Source of the DNA: Trichomonas vaginalis G3
Lineage: Eukaryota; Parabasalia; Trichomonadida; Trichomonadidae
Length of the DNA stretch: 64,000 bases
Reading direction: 5' to 3'
Assembly: GCF_026262505.1 (NCBI RefSeq)
Contig: NC_067203.1
Coordinates: forward strand, 1,550,001-1,614,000
Shown: piece by piece, positions 10,400 through 19,692 of the stretch
Position numbering within the stretch: position 1 is the stretch's first letter
Layout of the letters: every line of letters begins with the position of its first letter
Position numbers and translations under genes: made by a program
The notes under the pieces: generated by a model
The model's input: only the letters and a program-made list of their open reading frames with translations
The model's database searches: none
Told to the model about the DNA's origin: nothing

Positions 10400-11505
10400 T
10401 GAGCGTCAAAACTAACAACGTTAAAAAATTAGGATTCACAAACGAGGAAATAAAGGATATATTAGAGGAGGCGGGTTATGAAGTTGATAAATATTATTTA
10501 AGAAATTGTAAAAAATTCGCGGAGTTATTAAATGATTTAGATTATGATGGAAAAATGAATAAAGATGATGTTATAAATTTCTTATATCCCACATCTAAAG
10601 AAGAAAAACCTAAAGAACCTGATGTTTTCCCTGAATATTATGAAGAACGAATTAAAGATGATGAATATGATGAAATTGAAAGACTGGAAAAAATAAGAGA
10701 TGAAATAGATGAAAAAATTAAGGAATTAAGAGAAGTTGAAAAATATAATGAAAATGAAGTAGAGGGTTTAATGAATATCCCAGCTTCAGAATCAGAAGTA
10801 CAGAAATCTCATGAAGAAAGATATAAAAATTATGTCTCAGAATCAACACAAAATTTATTAGATGGTGAAATAAACGAAACACTTTCAGAAGAAGGTACTA
10901 AATTTATTCGTAAACATAAGTTACAATTTATTGATAATGAAGAATACCCCTGTATATTACTTTCACCTCCTCTTGATTCCGAAAAATTCAAAAAAGCATT
11001 GAAAAACGTGACATATGCAACTAATACGATTAAGAAAGAAGATCATGATATTTACACAAATTATTATTTAAATAAATGCACGGGTGTTGATAAAGTTTTT
11101 GATTTATTAGATAAAATATCAAAAGAAACCATTGGAACCTATAAAATTTTGTGTGATTGTGGTTTCATTATTGAAGATACCAATAATGTTTCATATGAAA
11201 GAACAGCACCGAAGGAAGACGAAGTGGAAAGGTCTATACCATTCGTTATTAAGAATATAAAAGATATGAAAACTTATAAGCATTATATTTATTCATTTAT
11301 TTCAGAAAAAATGGAAGCAACCCATAAAACATCATCTCATCATTTTATAGCTATTCATACATTCCTTTTCAAAGTTGTGAAATTAAATAAGACAGGAATT
11401 AGATTTAATGTATCAGGGTACGCATTCTTGAGTAAATTAAAATGTATTCGTCACGTCGCAGATGATAAAAATTTATGTGTTCTTAATCCATTTTATGGGC
11501 TTTAA
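10399..11505 (+). CDS. Unrecognised 368-residue Maverick protein
   Basis: The start is placed at the ATG at 10399 (MSVKTNNVKKLGFTNEE), directly after the element-type upstream block; a longer frame would need a TTG start. The first 60 residues look like a small helical domain with an EF-hand-like DLDYDGKMNKDDVINFL. A glutamate/lysine-rich coiled-coil stretch follows at about residues 85-125. The C-terminal 200 residues are mixed alpha/beta, with SSHHFIAIHTFLFKV. It is immediately upstream of the polymerase, where some Polintons carry replication-associated genes, but no known domain is recognised. Confidence 0.75.
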   Translation: MSVKTNNVKKLGFTNEEIKDILEEAGYEVDKYYLRNCKKFAELLNDLDYDGKMNKDDVINFLYPTSKEEKPKEPDVFPEYYEERIKDDEYDEIERLEKIRDEIDEKIKELREVEKYNENEVEGLMNIPASESEVQKSHEERYKNYVSESTQNLLDGEINETLSEEGTKFIRKHKLQFIDNEEYPCILLSPPLDSEKFKKALKNVTYATNTIKKEDHDIYTNYYLNKCTGVDKVFDLLDKISKETIGTYKILCDCGFIIEDTNNVSYERTAPKEDEVERSIPFVIKNIKDMKTYKHYIYSFISEKMEATHKTSSHHFIAIHTFLFKVVKLNKTGIRFNVSGYAFLSKLKCIRHVADDKNLCVLNPFYGL

Positions 11506-11554
11506 AAAATAAACTTTATTTTTATTTATTTTTTAATTTTTTATTCTTACATAA

Positions 11555-14500
11555 ATGAACAAAAATGGAACCGCTAAAATGAATGATAATCAAATTAGAG
11601 CAGAAGGTAGAAGGTTATTTAAACGCTTCTATAACATTCCTGATGGTGTTAATCCTAAAACTCATAGAAGCTATTTAAATGAAGCAATAGATGCATATGA
11701 AGGGTTTGACATTTCATCAGAAAGTGAGAGATTAGCGAGAATGTTAAATGTTAATATTGATTTCTATTATTGTGATCCTCAACCAGAAGACGTGGACATA
11801 AATAAGGTAGACTTTCCATTAGTGGAATCAATAATGATAGATCCAGAATTTGAAACAGTAAATATTTTATTAACACAGAGTCCATGTGGAAAACTTCACG
11901 CTGACAGAATAACAGACGTTGAAGCACTCACAGGATATAAAGTTTGCCCCTTTTGCAAAGAAGAAGTATATTCTATCCGTGATGATCCAGAAAGGAAAAA
12001 CCAAAGAAGATTTTTAAAACATTGTGAGAAATGTAAAGAAAATAATGGAAGATTAATTCAAGACGTTCAATTGCAAAACACACAACAACCATATGCACCA
12101 CATATCACGAAACAGAAGATATATCAATGGCTATTAGCACATAATTTGCAGGAATATTATAAACCAACAAGATATTATATTACTTTTGACTTCGAAACAT
12201 TAGAGACTAAAGAAGAACTTCAACTTTCTGAATGTGCAACTTTGAACGCTTACTTAAAACCATTTATGGTATCATCAACTGTCAAAATAAAGCCGCAAAG
12301 CGGCGAGGTCGTAGACCGTGATAAAACATATACGAGGAATTTTTGCTTAACATCAAGTGATTCGTTCATCTCTGATTGGATTGAATTTTTATTTTCAACC
12401 TGTTCATTAGTTGCTAAATCAAATATTGAACAATATGAAGAATTAATGAAGTCGCAAACATTAAATGAGAAACAAAAGGAAGCAATTAAAGAGCTTTTAG
12501 ATGAAGAATTTAATAAAGTGAATATCATTGGTTTTAATTCGGGAAAGTTTGATTTAAATTTAATTCTTCGTGATTTAAACACTGCAAAATGGAAAATAAA
12601 ATCAATGCTGGGTTCATCTTCTCAATTTAAGCAAATCATTGTAAAGAAAACAAACGTTCCATATGAATTGAGATTTATTGACATCAGAAATTATATAGCG
12701 GGTGGGACATTAGACCAATTCACTCAAGATTTCGGAAACAATAAATCACGTGTTAAATCCTTTTTCCCTTATCAATTCATCACATGGGAGAATTACGAAG
12801 AAGAATTATATAAAGAGGAACCATTCACGAAAGATTCATTTTATTCAGCATTAACCCAAGAAACTATATCCGATTCAGATTATCAAATATATCTCAATGA
12901 TGCTAAAAATTTTAAGAATAGATTAGAATATTTTATTCATTATTGCAATAAAGATGTTGAAATTATGATTGACCCAATTGATAAAATTATTGAAGAAACA
13001 TTTGTTTATAAAATTGACATGCTTCATAATCTTTCTTTATCATCGAATGCATCAATGATTCGTTACGCTTTAGCATATAAAGACTTTAATCCTAACGAAA
13101 AATATCCAGAAGAAGAAAATGTGGAATCAAGTTTTGAATTAACGAAAAAGTATTGGAAATATAAAATTGAAGCATATAAGAAACAAGATGAAAAAGCAGA
13201 AAGGGATACTAAAAATAATGTTTCAATGGATGACTATCAATACTATCACGATTTAATCCTTTCATCTAAATGCAAAATGTGTGGTAAAGCGTTTACATAT
13301 GCAAATAAACCAACATTAGATAGAATCGATAATGAAAAACCACATACCAAAGAAAATTGTCAGTTAATGTGTTGTTATTGCAAATGTCGTAAAATCAAAT
13401 AAAGATGAAGATGTTCAACGTTTAAGAATCAATTTAAGAAATTATGCATTAAAAAATAATTTACCAATGACTTTAGATTCAGTTGAAGCTTATCACATTC
13501 TCCGTAATGGAATTACTGGTGGTCTATCAAATGTTCAACATCGTGTTAATCTTAAAGGAATCACGCACATTAATAAACTTTCATATAATCCAGAAACTAA
13601 AACTGTATCAAATGAGGACACCACCAACATTATGACTCATTTGTTGGTGTTGATTTTAATTCATTATATCCTTCATCATTTTCATCTAATCCTCATGATT
13701 TCATTCAATATACTGACCATAAAATGTATATGCCGGGAAGATTGAATGGTGTTATCATTTGTGATACAGCAACAAAGAAAGCAAAAGCACTGGGAATATT
13801 AGAAAGAAAAATACTTTATTCGTGGCTGAAGTAAAGGGTCACATTGATGAAAAATACATTAATGATTACATAAACTTTTTACCGATAATAAGAAACTTAG
13901 ATATTATCACAGATGAAAAAACAATTGGCAGTTTTATGTATAATTACATGAAATCAAACAATCTACCAGTTGACCAGAAACAGAGGAAATTAACTCAGTT
14001 AGCATCAACACACAACCAATATCAACCATTTTCTTCTTATTATCTTTGGTATCTAATCGACAGATTTCATTTTATCATTGATGATATTCAATCAATTTTA
14101 ACATTTACGAAAAACACTTGCTTTAATGAATTTGCGAACGAATTTATGAACGAAAGACAAAAGGCTGAATTAGAAGGAAATAAAGGAAAAAGTTTATTTT
14201 GCAAGATTTCACTTAATGGATCATATGGTTACGATGCAATGAATACGCAAAATTACGCAAAGACTAAAATAATGAATACACAGAAGGCACGCGTTGCATG
14301 TATGTCAAATAAGTTTAAAAACATAAGAGAAATAGGTGAAGATACGTATCAAGTGATGCTTAAAGATAGATTTTATAGATGTGATACATGTTTACAAGAG
14401 GCATTCTTCACTTTAGATAATGCTAAATACTGGTATTTGGTTTTCATTTATGATTTTATGTATAAATGCATGAATGTTAATCGTTTTCATTTCATTGAAG

Positions 14501-15030
14501 GTGATACCGATTCATCTTATTGGGCAATCGCTGGCGACCCAAATCTTCCTAACACTCAAGCATTTCAAGCAATTGTTACCGATAAAAAATTTTATGATAA
14601 AAACATTTTCAAATTCGCACCATTTGATTTCTTCTGTTTTGATGAGAAATTTAAACCTAAATTAAAGAATAAAGCTGAAGAAAAAGCACATGAGAAGAAG
14701 TTATTGGGTTTAGCAATTGAGAAACAAGGTGATAACATGGTTGGTTTATGCCCCAAGTGTTATACATCATTCAACGGTTCAATTGATGGAAGTGATTTTA
14801 AAAAGATTGCACAAAAAATGAAAGGTGTTAGTTTAAGACAAAATAAACAATTAACACCTAAAAATTATTTGGATATAATAAATGATAAAGTGATATTTGA
14901 TGGTCAGAATATTAATTTACAACTTAAAAACGGGTCAATGACTCGCTTAACAATTGGTAAGACTGCATTAACAGGAGCACACACTAAGGCTGTATGTTGT
15001 GAAAATGGATGTTGTATGCCGTTTATTTAA
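11555..15030 (+). CDS. Protein-primed type B DNA polymerase (fossil, broken)
   Basis: This region carries the replicative polymerase of the element, which is expected to copy the linear genome from its ends using a protein primer. Seen: a cysteine zinc-binding stretch (CPFCKEE...HCEKCKE); the three 3'-5' exonuclease motifs (FDFETLE, FNSGKFD, YCNKDVE); an HNH-like block with CKMCGKAF and PTLDRIDNEKPHT; then polymerase motifs including NGSYGY and the metal-binding GDTDSSYW. The order and content fit Polinton pPolB. The region is broken and appears as several frames. The start context TTATTCTTACATAA precedes the ATG. Confidence 0.9.
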
Positions 15031-15155
15031 TACAATTTTAAATTTTATTTTTAATGAAATGCCACAGAAGAGACAAAAGGAACCGTTAATGATGGTTTTG
15101 TACTATGATTCAAAGAGGTGGGCACCCTTAAAACATTTATTTTATTTTTATATAA

Positions 15156-15848
15156 ATGGATAACACAGATTTAAAAATTTTAATAGATGATTTAGTATTT
15201 TATCAAAATTTTCTTGATTATTATGATTTAAAAGCATATCTCCAAAAATATAATAAAAATATAACGGGTGATGATATGGATTATTATTATTCGTATTATA
15301 AAAATGAAATTTTGAAATATCATGATAAAATAATTTCTAAAATTAAAGACAAAATTAAAAATAATGAATATACAAAGGGAAAAACTAAATCACAACTTAA
15401 ACAGTTGAAAGATTTCAAAAATAAAGTATTAACAGAAGAAGATATTGATGAATTATATAAATTATATAATCCCGAGCCGCAAAAGCCAAAGGAACAAAAA
15501 CAAATGGTACAAAACGCCCAGGTCCTTCAGACCATAAATGATGCACAAGCTTTAATTTATGATTCATTAGTTAAACCATATTCAGCCCGACTTTTAAATG
15601 AAGATCAACTTTTGGAATTCATCCTTCAACATAAACTCGAAGCGGGAAAGTATATCAAACCTTTATATACAGCATATTTAAAACAAATGAATAGAATACA
15701 TCCAGAATTAATGAAAGGAGGAATGAAATCCAAAATCAAAGCAGATAAAATTAAACCACTTGCAACACCAAAACCTCCAACGACAGTAGTACTCCTCCTT
15801 CAGTTAATCCTTCATCATTCACTTTATTATATCCATTTCAAACATTAA
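15156..15848 (+). CDS. Lysine-rich helical protein just before the integrase core (Maverick fossil)
   Basis: An open frame of 230 residues preceded by TTTTATTTTTATATAA and ATG. It is rich in Y, K, D and N. An N-terminal helical region has YYSYYKNEILKYHDK; the middle has PEPQKPKEQKQ; and LNEDQLLEFILQHKLEAGKYIKPLYTAYLKQ is a likely globular helical part. It sits directly upstream of the integrase core, where Maverick integrases carry an N-terminal extension. It may belong to that gene or be a separate protein. The region is counted among the broken parts of the element. Confidence 0.6.
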   Translation: MDNTDLKILIDDLVFYQNFLDYYDLKAYLQKYNKNITGDDMDYYYSYYKNEILKYHDKIISKIKDKIKNNEYTKGKTKSQLKQLKDFKNKVLTEEDIDELYKLYNPEPQKPKEQKQMVQNAQVLQTINDAQALIYDSLVKPYSARLLNEDQLLEFILQHKLEAGKYIKPLYTAYLKQMNRIHPELMKGGMKSKIKADKIKPLATPKPPTTVVLLLQLILHHSLYYIHFKH

Positions 15849-16054
15849 AGAAGCAAAAAGATTTTAAAAAGGATTTCAAGATATTAAATAAACCAATTGA
15901 CCCAAAAATTCAACCGTTAAAGGAAAAATTTAGTCGCCCTTCATTTGCACTATATCCATATTCATACGAAATCGATCATCTGGAATATTCAAAAGGAAAC
16001 GTTACTTATTTATTTGCCATTAACATTAACACCAGATATTTATATTGCATTCCG

Positions 16055-16675
16055 GTGAAAGGGAAAACAGAACAGGAAACAAGAAGAGCTATACAATACT
16101 TACTAGATCATGAAAGAGTAGATAATATCAGGGGTGATGGTGATAAAGGATTTCAGGCAGCTATGACTCATTATTTCCCACAAATTAATTTTTACTTTTC
16201 ATCCTCTCCATATACGTTTCATAATAAAATAGTTGATGCGGTAATGAGAACTCTTAGAGATGCGTTAGGGGTTAATGGTCAGATATACTGGGATGGAAAT
16301 CATGACTCCATCATACAGCAGTTAGTATATTATTACAATAATACATGGCATAGAACTATAAACATGAAACCAGTGGAAATGAAAAATGATATTTCAAAAG
16401 AATGGGAATATATTAGAAAGCAAATGGAAAGGTTAAATGATGTTAAACGTGAACAAATTAATTCAGGGCTCATGAATTTTAAACAAGGAAATAAAGTTTT
16501 AATTCATCTCGATTATGGAAAAACTGATAAATCAATGACAAAAAGAAGACGAAGATTTGACACAATAGCTGAATTTGTTAGATATATTAACGGCAATGCA
16601 TTAGTTGAAGTTGACAATAAATTAATAGAAATTCCAATTTATTTTATTACTCCATTATATTTAAATAATATTTAA
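16055..16675 (+). CDS. Retroviral-type integrase core (Maverick fossil)
   Basis: The reading frame includes the second part of an RNase H-like integrase core: NIRGDGDKGF with the central acidic residue, then HNKIVDAVMRTLRDAL, then a conserved YNNTWHRTINMKPVEM block typical of rve integrases. A C-terminal basic/SH3-like region follows (GNKVLIHLDYG...KRRRRFDTIAEFVRY). In Mavericks this enzyme inserts the element and makes the 6-bp target duplication seen at its ends. The gene is among those broken in this copy. Confidence 0.85.
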   Translation: MKGKTEQETRRAIQYLLDHERVDNIRGDGDKGFQAAMTHYFPQINFYFSSSPYTFHNKIVDAVMRTLRDALGVNGQIYWDGNHDSIIQQLVYYYNNTWHRTINMKPVEMKNDISKEWEYIRKQMERLNDVKREQINSGLMNFKQGNKVLIHLDYGKTDKSMTKRRRRFDTIAEFVRYINGNALVEVDNKLIEIPIYFITPLYLNNI

Positions 16676-16694
16676 TTTTTTTATTTCGTAAGAA

Positions 16695-16958
16695 ATGGGT
16701 GACAACGAAGCAGTCAAGAGTCCAGACAATGAATATAAAAAGAAACTAAACAGAATTAAATCAAAAATATGCTATTACAAAAAGAAGCCACAATGCGGTG
16801 GGGTTGAAAACGATAAAGAAATAATCGAAAAATTAGAAACTTATCGTTCAATCCTTAAACTGAGTGAAGCAAAAATAAAAGAATTTAATAGAATAAATAA
16901 ATTGATTGGAAGAGATGAATTTAATAAAGATGAATTTTTAAACTCTATCCAAATTTAA
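16695..16958 (+). CDS. Small Maverick protein, 87 residues
   Basis: Preceded by TTTTTTATTTCGTAAGAA then ATG, the element start context. A basic, helical protein (KKKLNRIKSKICYYKKKPQCGG...), probably coiled coil, with no recognised domain. It converges with, and overlaps by a few bases, the 54-residue gene on the opposite strand. Confidence 0.55.
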   Translation: MGDNEAVKSPDNEYKKKLNRIKSKICYYKKKPQCGGVENDKEIIEKLETYRSILKLSEAKIKEFNRINKLIGRDEFNKDEFLNSIQI

Positions 16959-17119
16959 TTTTTATTCCTCTTCGACAACATCTCTCTTTCCATCATTACT
17001 GCATAACCACATTTTCTCAATTTTAGTGGTTTGTTATTTTTAACATGTTCTTGCATCATTTTTATCATTTCCTCCCTTGTTATGATTCGTGGTAAATTTT
17101 GAGCTTGTGGGGTATCCAT
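16955..17119 (-). CDS. Small Maverick protein, 54 residues
   Basis: A short minus-strand frame, MDTPQAQNLPRIITREEMIK..., ending MLSKRNKN. It was found by its start context (TTTTTATTTTTATCATAA directly before the ATG), which matches the other genes of this element. It is basic and helical, with no recognised family. It ends in a 4-base overlap with the convergent 87-residue gene. Confidence 0.5.
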   Translation of the reverse strand: MDTPQAQNLPRIITREEMIKMMQEHVKNNKPLKLRKCGYAVMMEREMLSKRNKN

Positions 17120-17316
17120 TTATGATAAAAATAAAAATTTAAATTATGCCGTTCTAAAGTTTGAGACAACATGACATTTTGACAACAACACAGGAAATAA
17201 ATGTTATCGTTTATGTTTTCATTAATGATTTTAGGTTATTCAATAATTAATTATTTTTGAATAACTGGGAAATAAATTTACGTCAAATATGCAATTTATA
17301 AAATCTTATGTCGACA

Positions 17317-17389
17317 GGCTACGTAGCACGGTGGTCTAAGGTGGTGTTATGGAGGGGTCAGGGTCTGTGGTTCGAACCGCGACAGCGCC
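17317..17389 (+). other. Degenerate tRNA-like sequence with pol III A and B boxes
   Basis: A box TAGCACGGTGG (17324-17334) and B box GGTTCGAACC (17369-17378) match RNA polymerase III internal promoter consensus at tRNA spacing. The D-arm region (GTGGTCTAAGG) resembles Leu/Ser tRNAs. However the anticodon stem does not fold, and the acceptor and T stems pair only in part. It is best read as a tRNA relic, a tRNA-derived SINE head, or a pol III promoter. T-rich sequence follows (TATTTTCTTATTTTC). Confidence 0.4.
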
Positions 17390-17629
17390 GTATTTTCTTA
17401 TTTTCTTTGTTTGTCTTGTTTGTCGTGAATAAAAAGTGTCATAAAAGTGCTCTATCTTCCACGGGAATAAATAAAAAATTTACTTGATTTCTTCTTTATT
17501 TCTTCTTTATTTCTTTGTTCCCGTGGAAGAAGGGTTTTGCTGTTTTTTCTAAGCCGAAATCAATGATTTTTTCATTTTTGGAATCCTTAGCGAATGAGGA
17601 ATCTTTTCTCTCGTGGAAGCTTTGACCAA

Positions 17630-17875
17630 AAATATATTTTAGGTGAAGAGGTGAGATCTCACCTGTTTTTTCACCTAATTTTTCACCCCAGTTATTTTAT
17701 AAGCGTTTTACATGGTAAACGTTATTTTTTAAATTTTGTGAAAACTCAACGGTTTGACACATGCCCTAAAAATTATTTTACTCAGAATTTTGTTGCTGAA
17801 TTCAATAAAAATATATTTTAGGTGAAGAGGTGAGATCTCACCTGTTTTTTCACCTAATTTTTCACCTCAGGAATT
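17630..17875 (+). repeat. Left pair of GAGATCTC-centred cassette repeats
   Basis: Two copies (about 17630-17692 and 17812-17874) of a 62-bp block: ATATATTTTAGGTGAAG, then the palindrome AGGTGAGATCTCACCT, then TTTTTTCACCTAATTTTTCACC. Between them is TTATAAGCGTTTTACATGG, a piece matching the 3' end of the 59,990 gene in inverted orientation, so an older cassette end is buried here. Inverted copies lie downstream of the gene. Confidence 0.85.
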
Positions 17876-17899
17876 TTCATGAATTTTCCCGAAATAAAA

Positions 17900-17947
17900 A
17901 ATAAAGTTAGTTTTATTTTTTATTTTTTTTATTTTGTATGTAAAGAT
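17900..17947 (+). promoter_or_regulatory. Cassette-type promoter block
   Basis: AATAAAGTTAGTTTT followed by a T-rich run ending TATTTTGTATGTAAAGAT just before the ATG. The same block, in the same place, precedes the genes at 57,990, 58,690, 60,868 and 62,030 in the other element. Confidence 0.55.
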
Positions 17948-18913
17948 ATGATTTCAACAATCGGCACAACAGCAATACAAGCCGCGAACGGCGGGGCTCT
18001 GTCCACAACTACAGCACCAAACTCGTTAGTCATGAATCCTACGTCAATGTTAGTAGAGATGAAAAGCTTCATTCCTTCTTCATATACTTTCGAAACAAAA
18101 ATCCAGAAGATAAAGCAAGAACTTTTAACAAGTAATTTAGACTGTAGTGCGAAAGATGAAACAAATGAACAGTATCTTTATGAAATGCAGGACATTATTG
18201 ACCATTTACCTAAACTACCTGAAATCCAACAACAAAAACTAACTATTCCTGAATTCGACGAAATTGAAGTCAAAACAACTGACTCAGTAGAAATAAAGAA
18301 GTTCATACGTAAAGTAAATTATGAATTCCTTGGTTTTCATTGCAACCATAAAGTTATGGACAAAGATTGCGACATGGTTTATAAGAATGTTTCTGACATA
18401 TATAAATCTGAAGAATTTAAGACCTACGATAACTTTGTTTCATTAGTTGCTGAATGTGTTTGGGAAATAAGAGATAAAGATAGAAGAGGCAAAGTATGGA
18501 ACGAACAACTAAGACCCGCTATGTTTGAGATGAAGAGAGCAATTGACGCCTTAGTTGTTTTAGCAGGTCAAATTTCAATGTATAACGCAAAAATGAACCC
18601 GCAATGTTCAAAATGTAAGGCAGCGATGAGGAAATATAACTACTCCGTCAAAGAGATAGAAAGAATGAGAAACGACTATGCAGATTTAAAGAAAGAAGTA
18701 GAAAACCCAGCAGAAAATAAAATGGATATGTTGACATTTCTGAACAAAAATTATCCAACTGCTGACGATTTCCTTCTATCTGACGTCAAGAAGAAATATA
18801 AAGAAACCTTCGGCATTGTTAAAACATTCGATGTACTAAAAGAAGAAATAGAAGCTACGAAATTGTTTAGGATTTCAAATATACATCGTACAATTCATGT
18901 AAAACGCTTGTGA
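17948..18913 (+). CDS. Cassette gene, 321 residues, unrecognised family
   Basis: The start is placed at the ATG at 17948 (MISTIGTTAIQAANGG), because it directly follows the conserved upstream block; the frame is open further upstream. About 80% identical to the protein at 59990-60868. Features: a conserved VMNPTSMLVEMKSFIPSSYTF near the N-terminus, FHCNHKV, a CxxC pair (NPQCSKCKAA), a coiled-coil stretch, and a C-terminal domain (NKNYPTADDFLLSDVKKKY) ending in VKRL. It may be a nucleic-acid or capsid-associated viral protein; no known family is recognised. It is flanked by inverted repeat pairs on both sides and looks intact. Confidence 0.75.
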   Translation: MISTIGTTAIQAANGGALSTTTAPNSLVMNPTSMLVEMKSFIPSSYTFETKIQKIKQELLTSNLDCSAKDETNEQYLYEMQDIIDHLPKLPEIQQQKLTIPEFDEIEVKTTDSVEIKKFIRKVNYEFLGFHCNHKVMDKDCDMVYKNVSDIYKSEEFKTYDNFVSLVAECVWEIRDKDRRGKVWNEQLRPAMFEMKRAIDALVVLAGQISMYNAKMNPQCSKCKAAMRKYNYSVKEIERMRNDYADLKKEVENPAENKMDMLTFLNKNYPTADDFLLSDVKKKYKETFGIVKTFDVLKEEIEATKLFRISNIHRTIHVKRL

Positions 18914-19260
18914 AAAAACTGAGGTGAAAAATTAGGTGAAAAAACAGGTGAGATCTCACCTCTTCACCTAAAATATATTTTTGGATCATTTACGCTCATT
19001 ACGAAGAAGTCTTGACAAAACATTAACGATGAAGAAATCATGACAAATCATTTACGAAGAAGTTTCGACAAAACATTTACGATGAAGTCATGACAAAGCA
19101 TATACGTTCATTACGATGAAGAAGTCTTGACAAAACATTTACGTTCATGTTTGACAAAACATTTACGAAGAAGTCATGAAAATTCCTGAGGTGAAAAATT
19201 AGGTGAAAAAACAGGTGAGATCTCACCTCTTCACCTAAAATATATTTTTGGATCATTTAC
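18914..19260 (-). repeat. Right pair of GAGATCTC-centred cassette repeats
   Basis: Two copies (about 18917-18978 and 19191-19252) in inverse orientation to the left pair: CTGAGGTGAAAAATTAGGTG, then AGGTGAGATCTCACCT, then CTTCACCTAAAATATATTTTT. Each is followed by the same GGATCATTTACGCTCATTAC, so the right side is a tandem duplication of about 274 bp. Confidence 0.85.
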
Positions 19261-19420
19261 GCTCATTACGAAGAAGTCTTGACAAAACATTAACGATGAA
19301 GAAATCATGACAAATCATTTACGCTCATGTTTGACAAAGAATATACATTCATTACGATGAAGAAGTCATGACAAAGAAACGATGAATGATCATGACAAAA
19401 CATTAACGTAAACATTTATT
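18978..19420. repeat. Degenerate direct repeats (ACATTTACGAAGAAGTC type)
   Basis: An irregular array of units built from TTGACAAAACATTTACG, AAGAAGTCATGACAAA and GTTCATGTTTGACAAA. The same word set fills 59760-59900, 61070-61210, 62310-62370, 62455-62525 and 62630-62780 in the other element. No coding capacity is apparent. Confidence 0.8.
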
Positions 19421-19545
19421 TCCTGTGTTGTTGTCAAAATGTCATGTTGTCACATTTTTCAGAGAAGTTAAATTACCTGGTGACCTGGTGACCCCTTCAG
19501 TTATTCAATAATTAATTATTTTTGAATGACCTGAAAACATTAACA

Positions 19546-19632
19546 TAACCATTAACGTAACCATTAACATAACCATTAACATAACCATTAACGTAACCAT
19601 TAACGTAAACATTAACGTAAACATTTATTTCT
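19546..19632 (+). repeat. 12-bp tandem repeat (AACCATTAACRT)
   Basis: About seven copies of a 12-base unit alternating AACCATTAACGT and AACCATTAACAT. It lies at the right margin of the cassette, before the 3' end of the fibre gene. Confidence 0.8.
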
Positions 19633-19692
19633 GCAGTTCATCCATTACTTCATTACCTAATTAATTACAGACATAAAATATATTTAGTTCAT

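Larger units (their letters stand above)
17140..19680. other. Foreign cassette inside the Maverick
   Basis: A 2.5-kb island unlike the dense coding around it. Its margins are inverted copies of a block containing GACAACATGACATTTTGAC and CAGGAAATAAATGTT (left about 17160-17210, right about 19395-19455), each near an almost palindromic TTATTCAATAATTAATTATT. Inside are a tRNA-like sequence, four copies of a GAGATCTC-centred repeat in inverted pairs around one gene, and ACATTTACGAAGAAGTC-type direct repeats. The same blocks and a related gene recur at 59.7-62.9 kb in the other virus-like element. Confidence 0.75.

Noticed and set aside
18978-19420. Possible CRISPR-like array
   Set aside because: Repeats are degenerate and irregularly spaced, without unique spacers, in a eukaryotic element with no cas genes.
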